This document shows, piece by piece, positions 38,960-46,131 of a stretch of DNA of 46,131 nt. Origin of the DNA: an uncultured Ruminococcus sp. (lineage in GTDB: Bacteria; Bacillota; Clostridia; Oscillospirales; Acutalibacteraceae); NCBI GenBank assembly GCA_905234535.1, contig CAJOII010000005.1:1-46131 (forward strand), read 5' to 3'. The translations under genes and the position numbers were made by a program. How positions within the stretch are numbered: the stretch's first letter is position 1; each line of letters starts with the position of its first letter. The notes beneath the pieces are model-generated. The model ran no database searches. It worked only from the letters and a program-made list of their open reading frames with translations, and was not told where the DNA came from.

Positions 38960-41314
38960 GTGATCAAGAAATACAGCGGTGAGCGGGAGGCGTATCTCCT
39001 GCTCACCGAGCATACCGCATATGCCCTGACGGTCACGAAGTCCGGGCATATCGAACACCTCTACTACGGCAGAAGGATAGATATAAGCTCTGCCGAAGAG
39101 CTCCTCTCGATGGAGGAGAAGCGTGAGTTTGAGCCCGGAAATGTCGTCGTCTACTCGAAGGATCACCCCACCACCGTGCTCGAGGATATGTGCCTCGAGA
39201 TGTCCTCTTTAGGCCACGGGGATATCAGAGAGCCGTTTTTAGAGCTTGTCCTGCCCGACGGCTCGCGCTCGTCCGACTTTCTCTTTGAGAGCGCGGTGAT
39301 CGACAGTGAGAATCCCTCGTCAGATACCCTTCCCTCATCCTATACAGAGGCTGAGGCGGAGCACCTGTGCCTTATACTCAAAGACCGCGGGCTCTTCTTA
39401 GAGCTCCACTACTATGTCTATCCCGACTGTGATGTCATCACCCGCAGGGCAAGACTGATCAACAACTCCTCAGAGCCGATCGAGATCGAGCGGCTGATGT
39501 CGGCGCAGGTCGACTTCTCCGACGCAGGCTATGCTGTCTCGTCCTTCCACGGCGCGTGGGCACGCGAGATGAACAAGAGCACCGTCACTTTAAACGCCGG
39601 CAAGTTCGTGATCGAGTCGCGCGCGGGCTGCTCTTCGTCAAGAGCGAACCCGTTCTTCATGGTTCATAGCGAGAATGCGGCGGAGACCTACGGCGATGTC
39701 TACGGCTTCAACCTGATCTACTCAGGAAACCACTATTCCTCCGTCGAGGTCAGCGCGTTCTCTAAGACCCGCGTGGTCACCGGCATCCAGCCTGACGGTT
39801 TCCGTTATGTCCTCGAAGAGGGACAGTCCTTCGACACCCCAGAAGGGGTGATGACCTACTCACCCTTGGGCTTTACGGGGATGAGCCTGAATATGCACCG
39901 CTTCGTCAGAGAACATATCGTAAGAGGCGAATGGAAGGATAAAGAGCGCCCCGTGCTCTTAAACTCATGGGAGACCTGCTATTTTGATATCAATGAGCAC
40001 AACCTCGTCTCTCTCGCGAAATCCGCGAAGGACTTAGGGTGTGAGCTCTTTGTCCTCGACGACGGCTGGTTCTCAAACAGAAATGATGACACAAGCTCCT
40101 TAGGAGACTGGGACGAAAACCCTAAGAAGCTGCCCGGAGGGCTCAAAAGGCTCTCTGACAAGATCACCTCTTTGGGCATCGGGTTCGGTCTTTGGGTCGA
40201 GCCTGAGATGATCAGCGTCGAGAGCGAGCTCTATCGCAGCCACCCCGACTGGGCGATGGAGATCCGCGGGCAGCTACACTCAGAAGGCAGAAACCAGCGG
40301 ATCCTCGATCTGTGTAACGACGAGGTCGTGAGCTTTGTCACAGAGAAGATGAGCGAAGTGTTCAGAAAAGGCAGCGTCAGCTATGTCAAATGGGACATGA
40401 ACCGCGTCTTCTCGGATGTCTTCTCCTCCGCTCTCTCGAAAGAGCGTCAGGGCGAGACTGCTCACCGCTATATCGTCGGACTGTACAGGATCATGAAGAC
40501 GCTGACAGAGCGGTTCCCGCATATCCTCTTTGAGGGATGCGCCTCGGGCGGCAACCGCTTTGATCTCGGGATCCTGTGCTACTTTCCGCAGATATGGGGC
40601 TCGGACAATACCGACGCCTTATGCAGAGCGTATATCGAAGAGGGCTACAGCTACGGCTATCCGCTCTCGTGCGTCTCTTCGCATATCGCCGCTTCTCCGA
40701 ACCATCAGACCCTCAGGTCGACGCCGCTCGAGACACGCTTCAACATCGCGGCGTTCGGCATCATGGGCTATGAGCTCGACATCCGCGATATGTCAAAGGA
40801 AGAGAAGGAGAATGTCAGACAGCAGATTACCCTGTACAAGACCTTTCGCAAGGTGCTGCAAAAGGGCAGCTTCTATCGCATAAAAAGCGGCAATATCCAC
40901 GAGTGGATCTGTGTCTCAGAAGATCAGATGCAGGCGGTCGGGATGGTGATGCAGGAGCTGGTCACCCCGAACACCCAGCTGCTCACCTTCAAGGCGGCGG
41001 GACTTGACCCAAAACGCCGCTACCGCTTCTATAACATCCCGGGCAGAGTGGATATCAAGCTCTTCGGCTCTCTGGTCAACACCATGGCGCCGATCCATGT
41101 CAAGCAGGACTCTCTTCTGCACAACGCGATCGCAAAGTTCGTGAAGATGAGCGCAGAAAAGGAGGAATGTACCGTCTCCGGATCTGTGCTGATGAACTCA
41201 GGCGTCAAGCTTGCTCAGGGCTTCTCCGGCACGGGCTTCAATGATAAAGTCAGGGTCTTCCCCGACTTTGCGTCGAGAATGTACTTTATGATCGCAGACG
41301 ATTATGAAGAATGA
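38960..41314 (+). CDS. Alpha-galactosidase (GH36)
   Basis: A 784-residue cytosolic GH36 alpha-galactosidase acting on melibiose, raffinose-type sugars or galactomannan fragments. The N-terminal beta-supersandwich contains TRRARLINNSSEPIEIERL. The barrel shows LLNSWETCYFDINE, FVLDDGWF, GIGFGLWVEPEMIS, the nucleophile Asp479 in YVKWDMNR, CASGGNRFDLGIL and the proton donor Asp549 in WGSDNTDA. Length is slightly above the usual 720-740. The start is GTG at 38960, with GGGGG 7-12 bases before it and the family N-terminus (MIKKYSGEREAYLL) following directly. Last gene of the operon, followed by a strong terminator. Confidence 0.94.
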   Translation: MIKKYSGEREAYLLLTEHTAYALTVTKSGHIEHLYYGRRIDISSAEELLSMEEKREFEPGNVVVYSKDHPTTVLEDMCLEMSSLGHGDIREPFLELVLPDGSRSSDFLFESAVIDSENPSSDTLPSSYTEAEAEHLCLILKDRGLFLELHYYVYPDCDVITRRARLINNSSEPIEIERLMSAQVDFSDAGYAVSSFHGAWAREMNKSTVTLNAGKFVIESRAGCSSSRANPFFMVHSENAAETYGDVYGFNLIYSGNHYSSVEVSAFSKTRVVTGIQPDGFRYVLEEGQSFDTPEGVMTYSPLGFTGMSLNMHRFVREHIVRGEWKDKERPVLLNSWETCYFDINEHNLVSLAKSAKDLGCELFVLDDGWFSNRNDDTSSLGDWDENPKKLPGGLKRLSDKITSLGIGFGLWVEPEMISVESELYRSHPDWAMEIRGQLHSEGRNQRILDLCNDEVVSFVTEKMSEVFRKGSVSYVKWDMNRVFSDVFSSALSKERQGETAHRYIVGLYRIMKTLTERFPHILFEGCASGGNRFDLGILCYFPQIWGSDNTDALCRAYIEEGYSYGYPLSCVSSHIAASPNHQTLRSTPLETRFNIAAFGIMGYELDIRDMSKEEKENVRQQITLYKTFRKVLQKGSFYRIKSGNIHEWICVSEDQMQAVGMVMQELVTPNTQLLTFKAAGLDPKRRYRFYNIPGRVDIKLFGSLVNTMAPIHVKQDSLLHNAIAKFVKMSAEKEECTVSGSVLMNSGVKLAQGFSGTGFNDKVRVFPDFASRMYFMIADDYEE

Positions 41315-41322
41315 AATATGAA

Positions 41323-41337
41323 GAGTGACGGTCACTC
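41323..41337. repeat. 15-bp odd palindrome after the alpha-galactosidase gene
   Basis: GAGTGAC-G-GTCACTC, perfectly symmetric around one base, lies nine bases after the stop codon. No function is evident. Confidence 0.5.
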
Positions 41338-41368
41338 GCCTCGCTCGAACAGTAATATGATATAAAAT

Positions 41369-41402
41369 AAGCCTTCCGCTTCAAACGGAAGGCTTCATTT
41401 TT
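41369..41402. terminator. Terminator between galactoside and histidine operons
   Basis: A perfect 10-bp stem AAGCCTTCCG / CGGAAGGCTT followed by CATTTTTTTG; convergent genes flank it. Confidence 0.9.
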
Positions 41403-41413
41403 TGAAAGCAGGC

Positions 41414-41428
41414 GCGGACAGCGTCCGC
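41414..41428. repeat. GC hairpin related to the 18641-18720 units
   Basis: GCGGAC-AGC-GTCCGC, the same 6-bp stem and 3-base loop format as the two units near 18650 and 18710, followed by CCGCGATGATT. It lies 13 bases past the hisK stop on the minus strand. Confidence 0.55.
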
Positions 41429-41441
41429 CCGCGATGATTCA

Positions 41442-42218
41442 TCACGGGTTAATAATCGACAGGACATCTTCTTTTCGATGGCTGTCGGACGAGAGGATCA
41501 GCCGGGCTCCATTATCCCTCAGATACTGAACTATTTCTTCGCTCGGATAGGGTGAGGTGCGCAGCCCTCTGCTGATCGCGCCGAAGTTGATCTCAAACGG
41601 CACATCATATGGGAGAAGAATGTCGGCGGCTTTCTTCCACGCCACTCTGTAGCGCGAGTGCCGCTCGTCAAAGAGCGGATGACGCTCTTGAAACTTCGTG
41701 ATCAGATCGAAGTGACCGATGATATCGCACCCCGTCTTTTCGGCTACCAGCGACACGGTCTCAAAGTAGCGCTCGCACAAGGCGTAGATATCTCCCTTGA
41801 AAAACCGATCAGCGGCGTCAGCGAGGATCTCCTCGGTCTCATCGACGGGGATATACCGGTCCTCGAGCTTCAGATAATGTACGGATCCGATGACATAGTC
41901 GAATCCGTCGGTCGGATACTGTGAGAAGATGTCCTGCTCTACCCCGCAGAACACTTGGATCCGCTCTTTATATTTTTCTTTTAGAGAACTAATCTCTGCG
42001 ATATACCGCGCGACCTCATCCTTCTTTATACAGTAGCTCTCGTCAAAGAAGGTATAGCTGTGAGAGGAGATCCCGACAGCGTCCAAGCCCTTTTCGATCG
42101 CGGAGAGGATCATCTCCTCGGGCGTATCCGCGCCGTCACAGTAAACGGTGTGCATATGAAAGTCCGCTTTGAGACAGCCGTCCATCACAGAACCGAGCGC
42201 GTCTTTGAAGGTATCCAT
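41442..42218 (-). CDS. hisK: Histidinol-phosphatase, PHP family
   Basis: A 258-residue PHP-superfamily phosphatase that converts histidinol phosphate to histidinol. The metal site shows DFHMHT (19-24) and the later SSHS, VEQDIF, GSVHYL, GHFDLI and SSDSH motifs. The start at 42218 shares a base with the hisIE stop (TGATG), showing translational coupling, with AGGAG upstream; longer in-frame starts lie inside hisIE. As the last gene of the his operon it fills the phosphatase step, since the hisB here is a dehydratase only. Confidence 0.9.
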   Translation of the reverse strand: MDTFKDALGSVMDGCLKADFHMHTVYCDGADTPEEMILSAIEKGLDAVGISSHSYTFFDESYCIKKDEVARYIAEISSLKEKYKERIQVFCGVEQDIFSQYPTDGFDYVIGSVHYLKLEDRYIPVDETEEILADAADRFFKGDIYALCERYFETVSLVAEKTGCDIIGHFDLITKFQERHPLFDERHSRYRVAWKKAADILLPYDVPFEINFGAISRGLRTSPYPSEEIVQYLRDNGARLILSSDSHRKEDVLSIINP

Positions 42219-42865
42219 CAAGTCATCTTCTCCTGTTTGATCTTCTTGTCGATGACATGGCGGCGACTGAGCTCTCTGTGGATATCCTCGAGGGTGATCC
42301 CCTGCTCGATCATCAGCACCATCGTGTGGTAGCACAGATCGGCGATCTCGTAGATGGTCTCCCGCTTGTCCTCAGCTTTGGCGGCGATGATGACCTCGGT
42401 GCACTCTTCGCCGATCTTCTTTAAGATCTTGTCAGTACCCTTCTCAAAGAGATAGGTGGTGTAGGAGCCCTCCTTCGGGTCGGTCTTTCTGCCCTTGATC
42501 AGCTCCATCAAGCCCTCGAAGGAAAACTCCTTGAGCGTGTCGGACTGCCAGACGGGGTTCTCAAAGCAGGAGGTCGTCCCCAAGTGGCAGGCGGGCCCGT
42601 CCGGCTCGACCATGACGACCAGAGCGTCCTTATCACAGTCGGCGGTGATGGAGACGATGTGCTGGAAGTTTCCCGAGGTCTCTCCCTTGAGCCAGAGCTC
42701 CTGACGCGAGCGCGACCAGAAGCAGCACAGCTCCTTCTCCATCGAGATCCTGAGGCTCTCTTCGTTCATATAGGCGAGGGTCAGCACCCTTTTACTCACC
42801 GCGTCGACCACGATGGCGGGGATGAGCCCTTTGTCGTCAAATTTCAGTTCACTGATATTGATCAT
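42218..42865 (-). CDS. hisIE: Bifunctional phosphoribosyl-AMP cyclohydrolase / phosphoribosyl-ATP pyrophosphatase
   Basis: A 215-residue fusion catalysing steps 2 and 3 of histidine synthesis. HisI covers residues 1-112: [19 protein letters not shown], metal-binding ADCDKDA (Asp76, Asp78, Asp80) and zinc cysteines Cys77, Cys93 and Cys100. HisE covers about 115-215, with the [30 protein letters not shown] helix pair. It is separated from hisF by an 86-base gap containing a dispersed repeat, the only gap of note in the operon. Confidence 0.94.
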   Translation of the reverse strand: MINISELKFDDKGLIPAIVVDAVSKRVLTLAYMNEESLRISMEKELCCFWSRSRQELWLKGETSGNFQHIVSITADCDKDALVVMVEPDGPACHLGTTSCFENPVWQSDTLKEFSFEGLMELIKGRKTDPKEGSYTTYLFEKGTDKILKKIGEECTEVIIAAKAEDKRETIYEIADLCYHTMVLMIEQGITLEDIHRELSRRHVIDKKIKQEKMT

Positions 42866-42927
42866 AGCTTACTCCTTCTTTCCACAGTACTCAGCTCATC
42901 TCAGCAGCACACAGCTTCTCAAAAAAA

Positions 42928-42951
42928 CCGAAAACTGAATACTGAGAACTG
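42928..42951 (+). repeat. Dispersed repeat, copy 5 (AACTG tract) inside the his operon
   Basis: CCGAAAACTGAATACTGAGAACTG ends exactly at the hisF stop codon (42952-42954 on the minus strand). It is the only long interruption in an otherwise overlapping operon. Confidence 0.7.
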
Positions 42952-43710
42952 TTATATTCTCACACTGATGCCGTTCTCTTTCATCGCGCGTTTCAAATCG
43001 GCGATCTCTACCTCGCCGAAGTGGAAGATCGACGCCGCCAAGCCTGCGTCTACCTTGGGCAGGGTCTTGAACAGGGTGATAAAATCCTCGATACATCCCG
43101 CGCCGCCCGAGGCGATCACAGGAACACTTACGGCGTCGCAGACCACTCTGAGCATCTCAAGGTCAAAGCCCTGCTTCACCCCATCGGTATCGATCGAGTT
43201 GAGCACCACTTCGCCCGCGCCGTTGTCGACACAGCGGCGGATCCAGCCGACCGCCTCCATACCGGTGTCTACTCTGCCGCCCTTCGAGAACACGCGAAAC
43301 TCGCCGCCGACGCGCTTGACATCCGCGGAGATGACGACGCACTGGTCGCCGTAACGCTTCGCGGCGTCATAGACGAGAGAGGGATCTCGGATCGCGCCGG
43401 AGTTGACCGACACCTTGTCGGCGCCGCACTTTAAGACTCTGTCAAAGTCGTCGAGCGTATTGATCCCCCCGCCGACGGTCAGCGGGATGAACACCTTGGA
43501 CGCGGTCTCTCTGAGGATATCGGTGAAGATCGCGCGGTCTTCAATCGACGCGGTGATGTCGTAGAACACGAGCTCATCCGCGCCCTTATCGCTGTACATC
43601 TGAGCGAGCTCTACGGGAGACGCGACATCCGCGATCCCCTCAAAGTTGACGCCCTTGACGACCCTGCCGTTTCGCACATCTAAGCAGGGGATGATTCGTT
43701 TCGTGATCAT
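42952..43710 (-). CDS. hisF: Imidazole glycerol phosphate synthase, cyclase subunit
   Basis: A 252-residue TIM barrel that forms IGP and AICAR with ammonia from HisH. Catalytic Asp11 in PCLDVRNGRVVKG and Asp130 in ISADVKR are present, with phosphate-binding loops VGGGI and ASGGAG. It overlaps hisA by 4 bases (ATGA). Confidence 0.96.
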   Translation of the reverse strand: MITKRIIPCLDVRNGRVVKGVNFEGIADVASPVELAQMYSDKGADELVFYDITASIEDRAIFTDILRETASKVFIPLTVGGGINTLDDFDRVLKCGADKVSVNSGAIRDPSLVYDAAKRYGDQCVVISADVKRVGGEFRVFSKGGRVDTGMEAVGWIRRCVDNGAGEVVLNSIDTDGVKQGFDLEMLRVVCDAVSVPVIASGGAGCIEDFITLFKTLPKVDAGLAASIFHFGEVEIADLKRAMKENGISVRI

Positions 43711-44420
43711 TTTGTCAGCTCCACCGCCTCTTTCAGATTGATCGCGCCGGTATAGTATGCCTTGCCGATGATCGCGCCGTAGAGATCCATCTCTTTGAGC
43801 GCGAGGATATCATCGAGCGACGAGACACCTCCCGACGCGGTGATGTTCATGGTGTATTTCTCGGACAGCGTCTTGTAGAGCAAGCGGTTCGTGCCCTGCA
43901 TCGCTCCGTCCTTGGAGATATCGGTACAGATGACGGTATCAACGCCGATCTTCTTCATATCGGTGAAGAACTCATCCGCCGTGACCGCCGACCGGCACAG
44001 CCAACCCTTGATCGCGATGAAACCGTCCTTGAGATCCGCGCCGACCGCAATCCGCTTGCCGTACGCGTCGATCGCCGAGAGCAGAAACTCCCTGTCCTCC
44101 ACCGCCGCGGTGCCTAAGATCACGCGGTCAATACCCGATTCTAAGTATCGTCTTACGATCTCCATCGAACGGATGCCGCCGCCGATCTCACAGAAGAGGC
44201 CGCTTCGCTCTTTGATCTTCAGCACAGTGCTGAGGTTCGGGGTGTCGCCCGACTTCGCGCCCTCTAAATCAACAATATGGATATGTGTCGCTCCCTGATC
44301 GCGAAAGTCCTCGCCGATCTCTTCGGGATGGTCGCTGTAGACGGTCATCTGAGCATAGTCGCCCTTGAAAAGCCGCACCGCCTTGCCCGAGACTAAGTCG
44401 ATCGCCGGAAATAGAATCAT
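43707..44420 (-). CDS. hisA: Phosphoribosylformimino-5-aminoimidazole carboxamide ribotide isomerase
   Basis: A 237-residue TIM barrel, the Amadori isomerase of histidine synthesis. Asp8 in PAIDLVSGKAVRL and Asp129 in GADLKDG are the catalytic pair, with phosphate loops IGGGIR and ASGGVSS. The specific HisA features and its place between hisH and hisF exclude PriA or TrpA. It overlaps both neighbours by 4 bases. Confidence 0.96.
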   Translation of the reverse strand: MILFPAIDLVSGKAVRLFKGDYAQMTVYSDHPEEIGEDFRDQGATHIHIVDLEGAKSGDTPNLSTVLKIKERSGLFCEIGGGIRSMEIVRRYLESGIDRVILGTAAVEDREFLLSAIDAYGKRIAVGADLKDGFIAIKGWLCRSAVTADEFFTDMKKIGVDTVICTDISKDGAMQGTNRLLYKTLSEKYTMNITASGGVSSLDDILALKEMDLYGAIIGKAYYTGAINLKEAVELTK

Positions 44421-45043
44421 AGTTTATTTGCTCCTTTGATTTCACAGAACGCTTTGAGGATCTTCAGCCCGACCCTGCCGCTCTTCTCGGGATGGAACTG
44501 GCAACCGAAGATGTTGTCCTTTTGAACCGAAGCGGTCAGGGGGTGGGAGTACTCGGTCACCGCCGTGAGAGAATCGGCACAGCCGCTCGCGTAGTAAGAA
44601 TGGACAAAATAGACGCAGTCGCCCTCATGGATGTCCTGAAAGATCGGGCTGTCCTTCACGATATGAAGCGCGTTCCAGCCGATGTGCGGGATCTTGAGCG
44701 AGGGGTCGATCACACCCTTCATCGGGACGATCTCACCCCTCAAGAGCCCCAGCCCCTCATGCTCGCCGTACTCAAACGACCGCTCAAACAGCAGCTGCAT
44801 CCCGAGACAGATGCCCAAGATCGGCTTGCCGTTTCTCACCTCTTCGAGGATGACATCTTTTAGCCCCGACTGCCGTAATTTTTCTGCCGCGTCCTCAAAG
44901 GCGCCGACGCCCGGAAGGATCAGCCGATCGGCTTTTCTGAGCGCCTCGGGATCGGACGAGACCTCAGCCTCTTCCGAGACAGCCTTCAAAGAGCTCACAA
45001 GCGAGAAAAGATTCCCGACACCGTAGTCAATGATCACTGTCAT
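44417..45043 (-). CDS. hisH: Imidazole glycerol phosphate synthase, glutaminase subunit
   Basis: A 208-residue class I glutamine amidotransferase that supplies ammonia to HisF. The triad is Cys79 in GICLGMQ, His184 and Glu186 in QFHPEKSG. LPGVGAFEDA and the YFVHSYYA strand are typical. The start shares a base with the hisB stop. Confidence 0.96.
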   Translation of the reverse strand: MTVIIDYGVGNLFSLVSSLKAVSEEAEVSSDPEALRKADRLILPGVGAFEDAAEKLRQSGLKDVILEEVRNGKPILGICLGMQLLFERSFEYGEHEGLGLLRGEIVPMKGVIDPSLKIPHIGWNALHIVKDSPIFQDIHEGDCVYFVHSYYASGCADSLTAVTEYSHPLTASVQKDNIFGCQFHPEKSGRVGLKILKAFCEIKGANKL

Positions 45044-45630
45044 CAGAGCACCCCTTTGGTGGACGGGATCTCCTGAGAAAACTGCTCATCGATCGAGGTC
45101 GCCTCTCTCATCGCTCTGCCGAACGCCTTGAACGCGCCTTCGATGATGTGGTGAGAGTTCGTGCCCGCGAGCTGTCTTAGGTGCAGGTTGCACTGGCAGT
45201 TTCTGACAAAGCCGAGGAAAAATTCTTCGACCAGCTCGGTATCAAAGGCTCCTACCTTGTAGGTAGGGATCGAGAGCGCATAGCCTAAAAAGTCCCTGCC
45301 GGAGAGATCGACGGCGCAGAGGATCAGCGCCTCGTCCATCGGAAGGATCATCGAGCCGTAGCGCGTGATCCCCTTCTTATCGGACAGCGCATGAGAGAAC
45401 GCCTCTCCCAGCGCGATACCGACATCCTCCACCGTGTGGTGATCGTCGACATAGGTATCGCCCACGCAGGACAGCTCTATATCAAATCTGCCGTGCTTTG
45501 AGAAAAGTGTCAGCATATGATCCAAAAACCCGACGCCCGTGTTGATCTCGCTCTTGCCGGTGCCGTCAAGATCCAGACTTAGCTTGACATCGGTCTCATT
45601 GGTTTTTCTGTTAATCTGAGAAGTCCTCAT
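45043..45630 (-). CDS. hisB: Imidazoleglycerol-phosphate dehydratase
   Basis: A 195-residue monofunctional dehydratase (no phosphatase domain). The two metal-binding His-rich motifs are DDHHTVEDVG and SHHIIEGAFKAF, with FLDHML near the N-terminus. The start overlaps the hisC stop (ATGA) and has GGAGG upstream inside hisC. Confidence 0.96.
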   Translation of the reverse strand: MRTSQINRKTNETDVKLSLDLDGTGKSEINTGVGFLDHMLTLFSKHGRFDIELSCVGDTYVDDHHTVEDVGIALGEAFSHALSDKKGITRYGSMILPMDEALILCAVDLSGRDFLGYALSIPTYKVGAFDTELVEEFFLGFVRNCQCNLHLRQLAGTNSHHIIEGAFKAFGRAMREATSIDEQFSQEIPSTKGVL

Positions 45631-46131
45631 GATCGTTCCTCCAGTATCTCTCGGATATTTTTGAGCAGTATCTCCGTCTGTTCTTTCGTGCCGACGGTGA
45701 TACGGTTGTAATCTTTGATGCGCTCCTTCGTGAAGTGACGGATCAGCACACCTCTCTCCTTGAGCTTTTCGGCATCGATCCTGTCCGACCTTGCGAAGAC
45801 GAAGTTTGCCTTCGAGTCGGTGGCGACGAAGCCGAGTTTCTTCAGTTCTTCTGTTAAATATGCTCGGTTCTCAATGATGGTCTGCGTGTTCTCTCTCGTA
45901 TACTCTTCGTCATTTAGTACCCCGACGCCGAGCGCCTGGGTGACGGTGTTGATGTTGTAGGGGTTCGTAGAATATTTGACGGTGTTCAGATCCCTAATCA
46001 GAGCTGCGTTTCCTACCGCAAAACCTAAGCGTGCGCCCGCTAAGGACCGCGACTTCGAGAAGGTGCCGATGACGAGGAGGTTGTCGTATTGATGGATCAG
46101 ATCGATCGCGCTCTGTGAGCCGAAGTCGATA
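45627..46131 (-). CDS. hisC: Histidinol-phosphate aminotransferase, C-terminal part (cut by window end)
   Basis: The last 167 codons of a PLP-dependent aminotransferase, open to the window edge. The PLP-lysine motif reads GTFSKSRSLAGARLGFA near the fragment start, and the protein ends RITVGTKEQTEILLKNIREIL, the standard HisC C-terminus. It transaminates imidazole acetol phosphate to histidinol phosphate. It overlaps hisB by 3 bases of ATGA. The rest of the gene and any hisG/hisD lie beyond the window. Confidence 0.93.
   Translation of the reverse strand, partial: IDFGSQSAIDLIHQYDNLLVIGTFSKSRSLAGARLGFAVGNAALIRDLNTVKYSTNPYNINTVTQALGVGVLNDEEYTRENTQTIIENRAYLTEELKKLGFVATDSKANFVFARSDRIDAEKLKERGVLIRHFTKERIKDYNRITVGTKEQTEILLKNIREILEERS

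Overview
The window reads as a chromosome segment of a spore-forming, plant-polysaccharide-using Clostridia-class Firmicute, most like the Oscillospiraceae/Ruminococcaceae of the gut. The reasons are a spoIIE gene, two secreted proteins ending in dockerin repeats, strong sigma-A style promoters (TTGACA/TATAAT) with AGGAGG-type ribosome sites, a CBS-DRTGG pyrophosphatase, a GGGtGRT protein and an anaerobe-type minimal SufBC pair. Coding sequence is moderately GC-rich and the spacers are AT-rich. I see no phage, transposase, CRISPR array or rRNA. The taxonomic call is inference from gene content.

Layout. 1-7234: housekeeping genes in mixed orientation (TspO, CBS-type pyrophosphatase, prolyl-tRNA editing protein, tRNA-Val(CAC), luxS, a His-rich CobW-family metallochaperone, a tyrosine phosphatase, a small unknown ORF and a C_GCAxxG_C_C protein). 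7301-10918: two divergent pairs on iron-sulfur cluster building, GGGtGRT protein plus an IscU/NifU-like scaffold leftward and SufC plus a short SufB/D rightward. A dockerin-bearing GH53 galactanase follows 19 bases after sufB. 12701-18568: a complete fructose PTS route (fruR-fruK-fruA-ptsH-ptsI). 18802-21138: spoIIE. 21329-27102: leftward maltodextrin locus (binding protein, two permeases, lipoprotein GH13 amylase) with no ATPase gene. 27412-31716: a short peptide ORF, a MurE-family ligase, an MntR/DtxR regulator, divergent thioredoxin and thioredoxin reductase, and AlkD. 31849-33417: secreted dockerin protein. 33476-41314: galactoside operon (GH2 enzyme, unknown glycosyltransferase-like protein, GPH symporter, GH36 alpha-galactosidase). 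41442-46131: leftward histidine operon hisC'-hisB-hisH-hisA-hisF-hisIE-hisK, cut by the window end inside hisC.

How it fits together. Galactan and alpha-/beta-galactosides are attacked by GH53, GH2 and GH36, and maltodextrins are imported by MalEFG and cut by the GH13 lipoprotein. Fructose enters as fructose-1-phosphate, with the general PTS proteins encoded in the same cluster. An 18-bp site matching at 16 of 18 positions lies upstream of both the maltodextrin and the galactoside operons, suggesting one unidentified regulator for both.

Most notable: (1) the divergent GGGtGRT/scaffold and SufCB module; (2) the shared operator AATTTGTGA-WW-TTTCACA; (3) the unannotated GT-B-like protein inside the galactoside operon; (4) two families of short dispersed intergenic repeats that sit right against gene ends and starts, including inside the his and mal operons; (5) a 53-residue His/acidic tract in the CobW protein; (6) a Spo0A-like box with wide promoter spacing before spoIIE. 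All calls come from reading the sequence; no database search was run.
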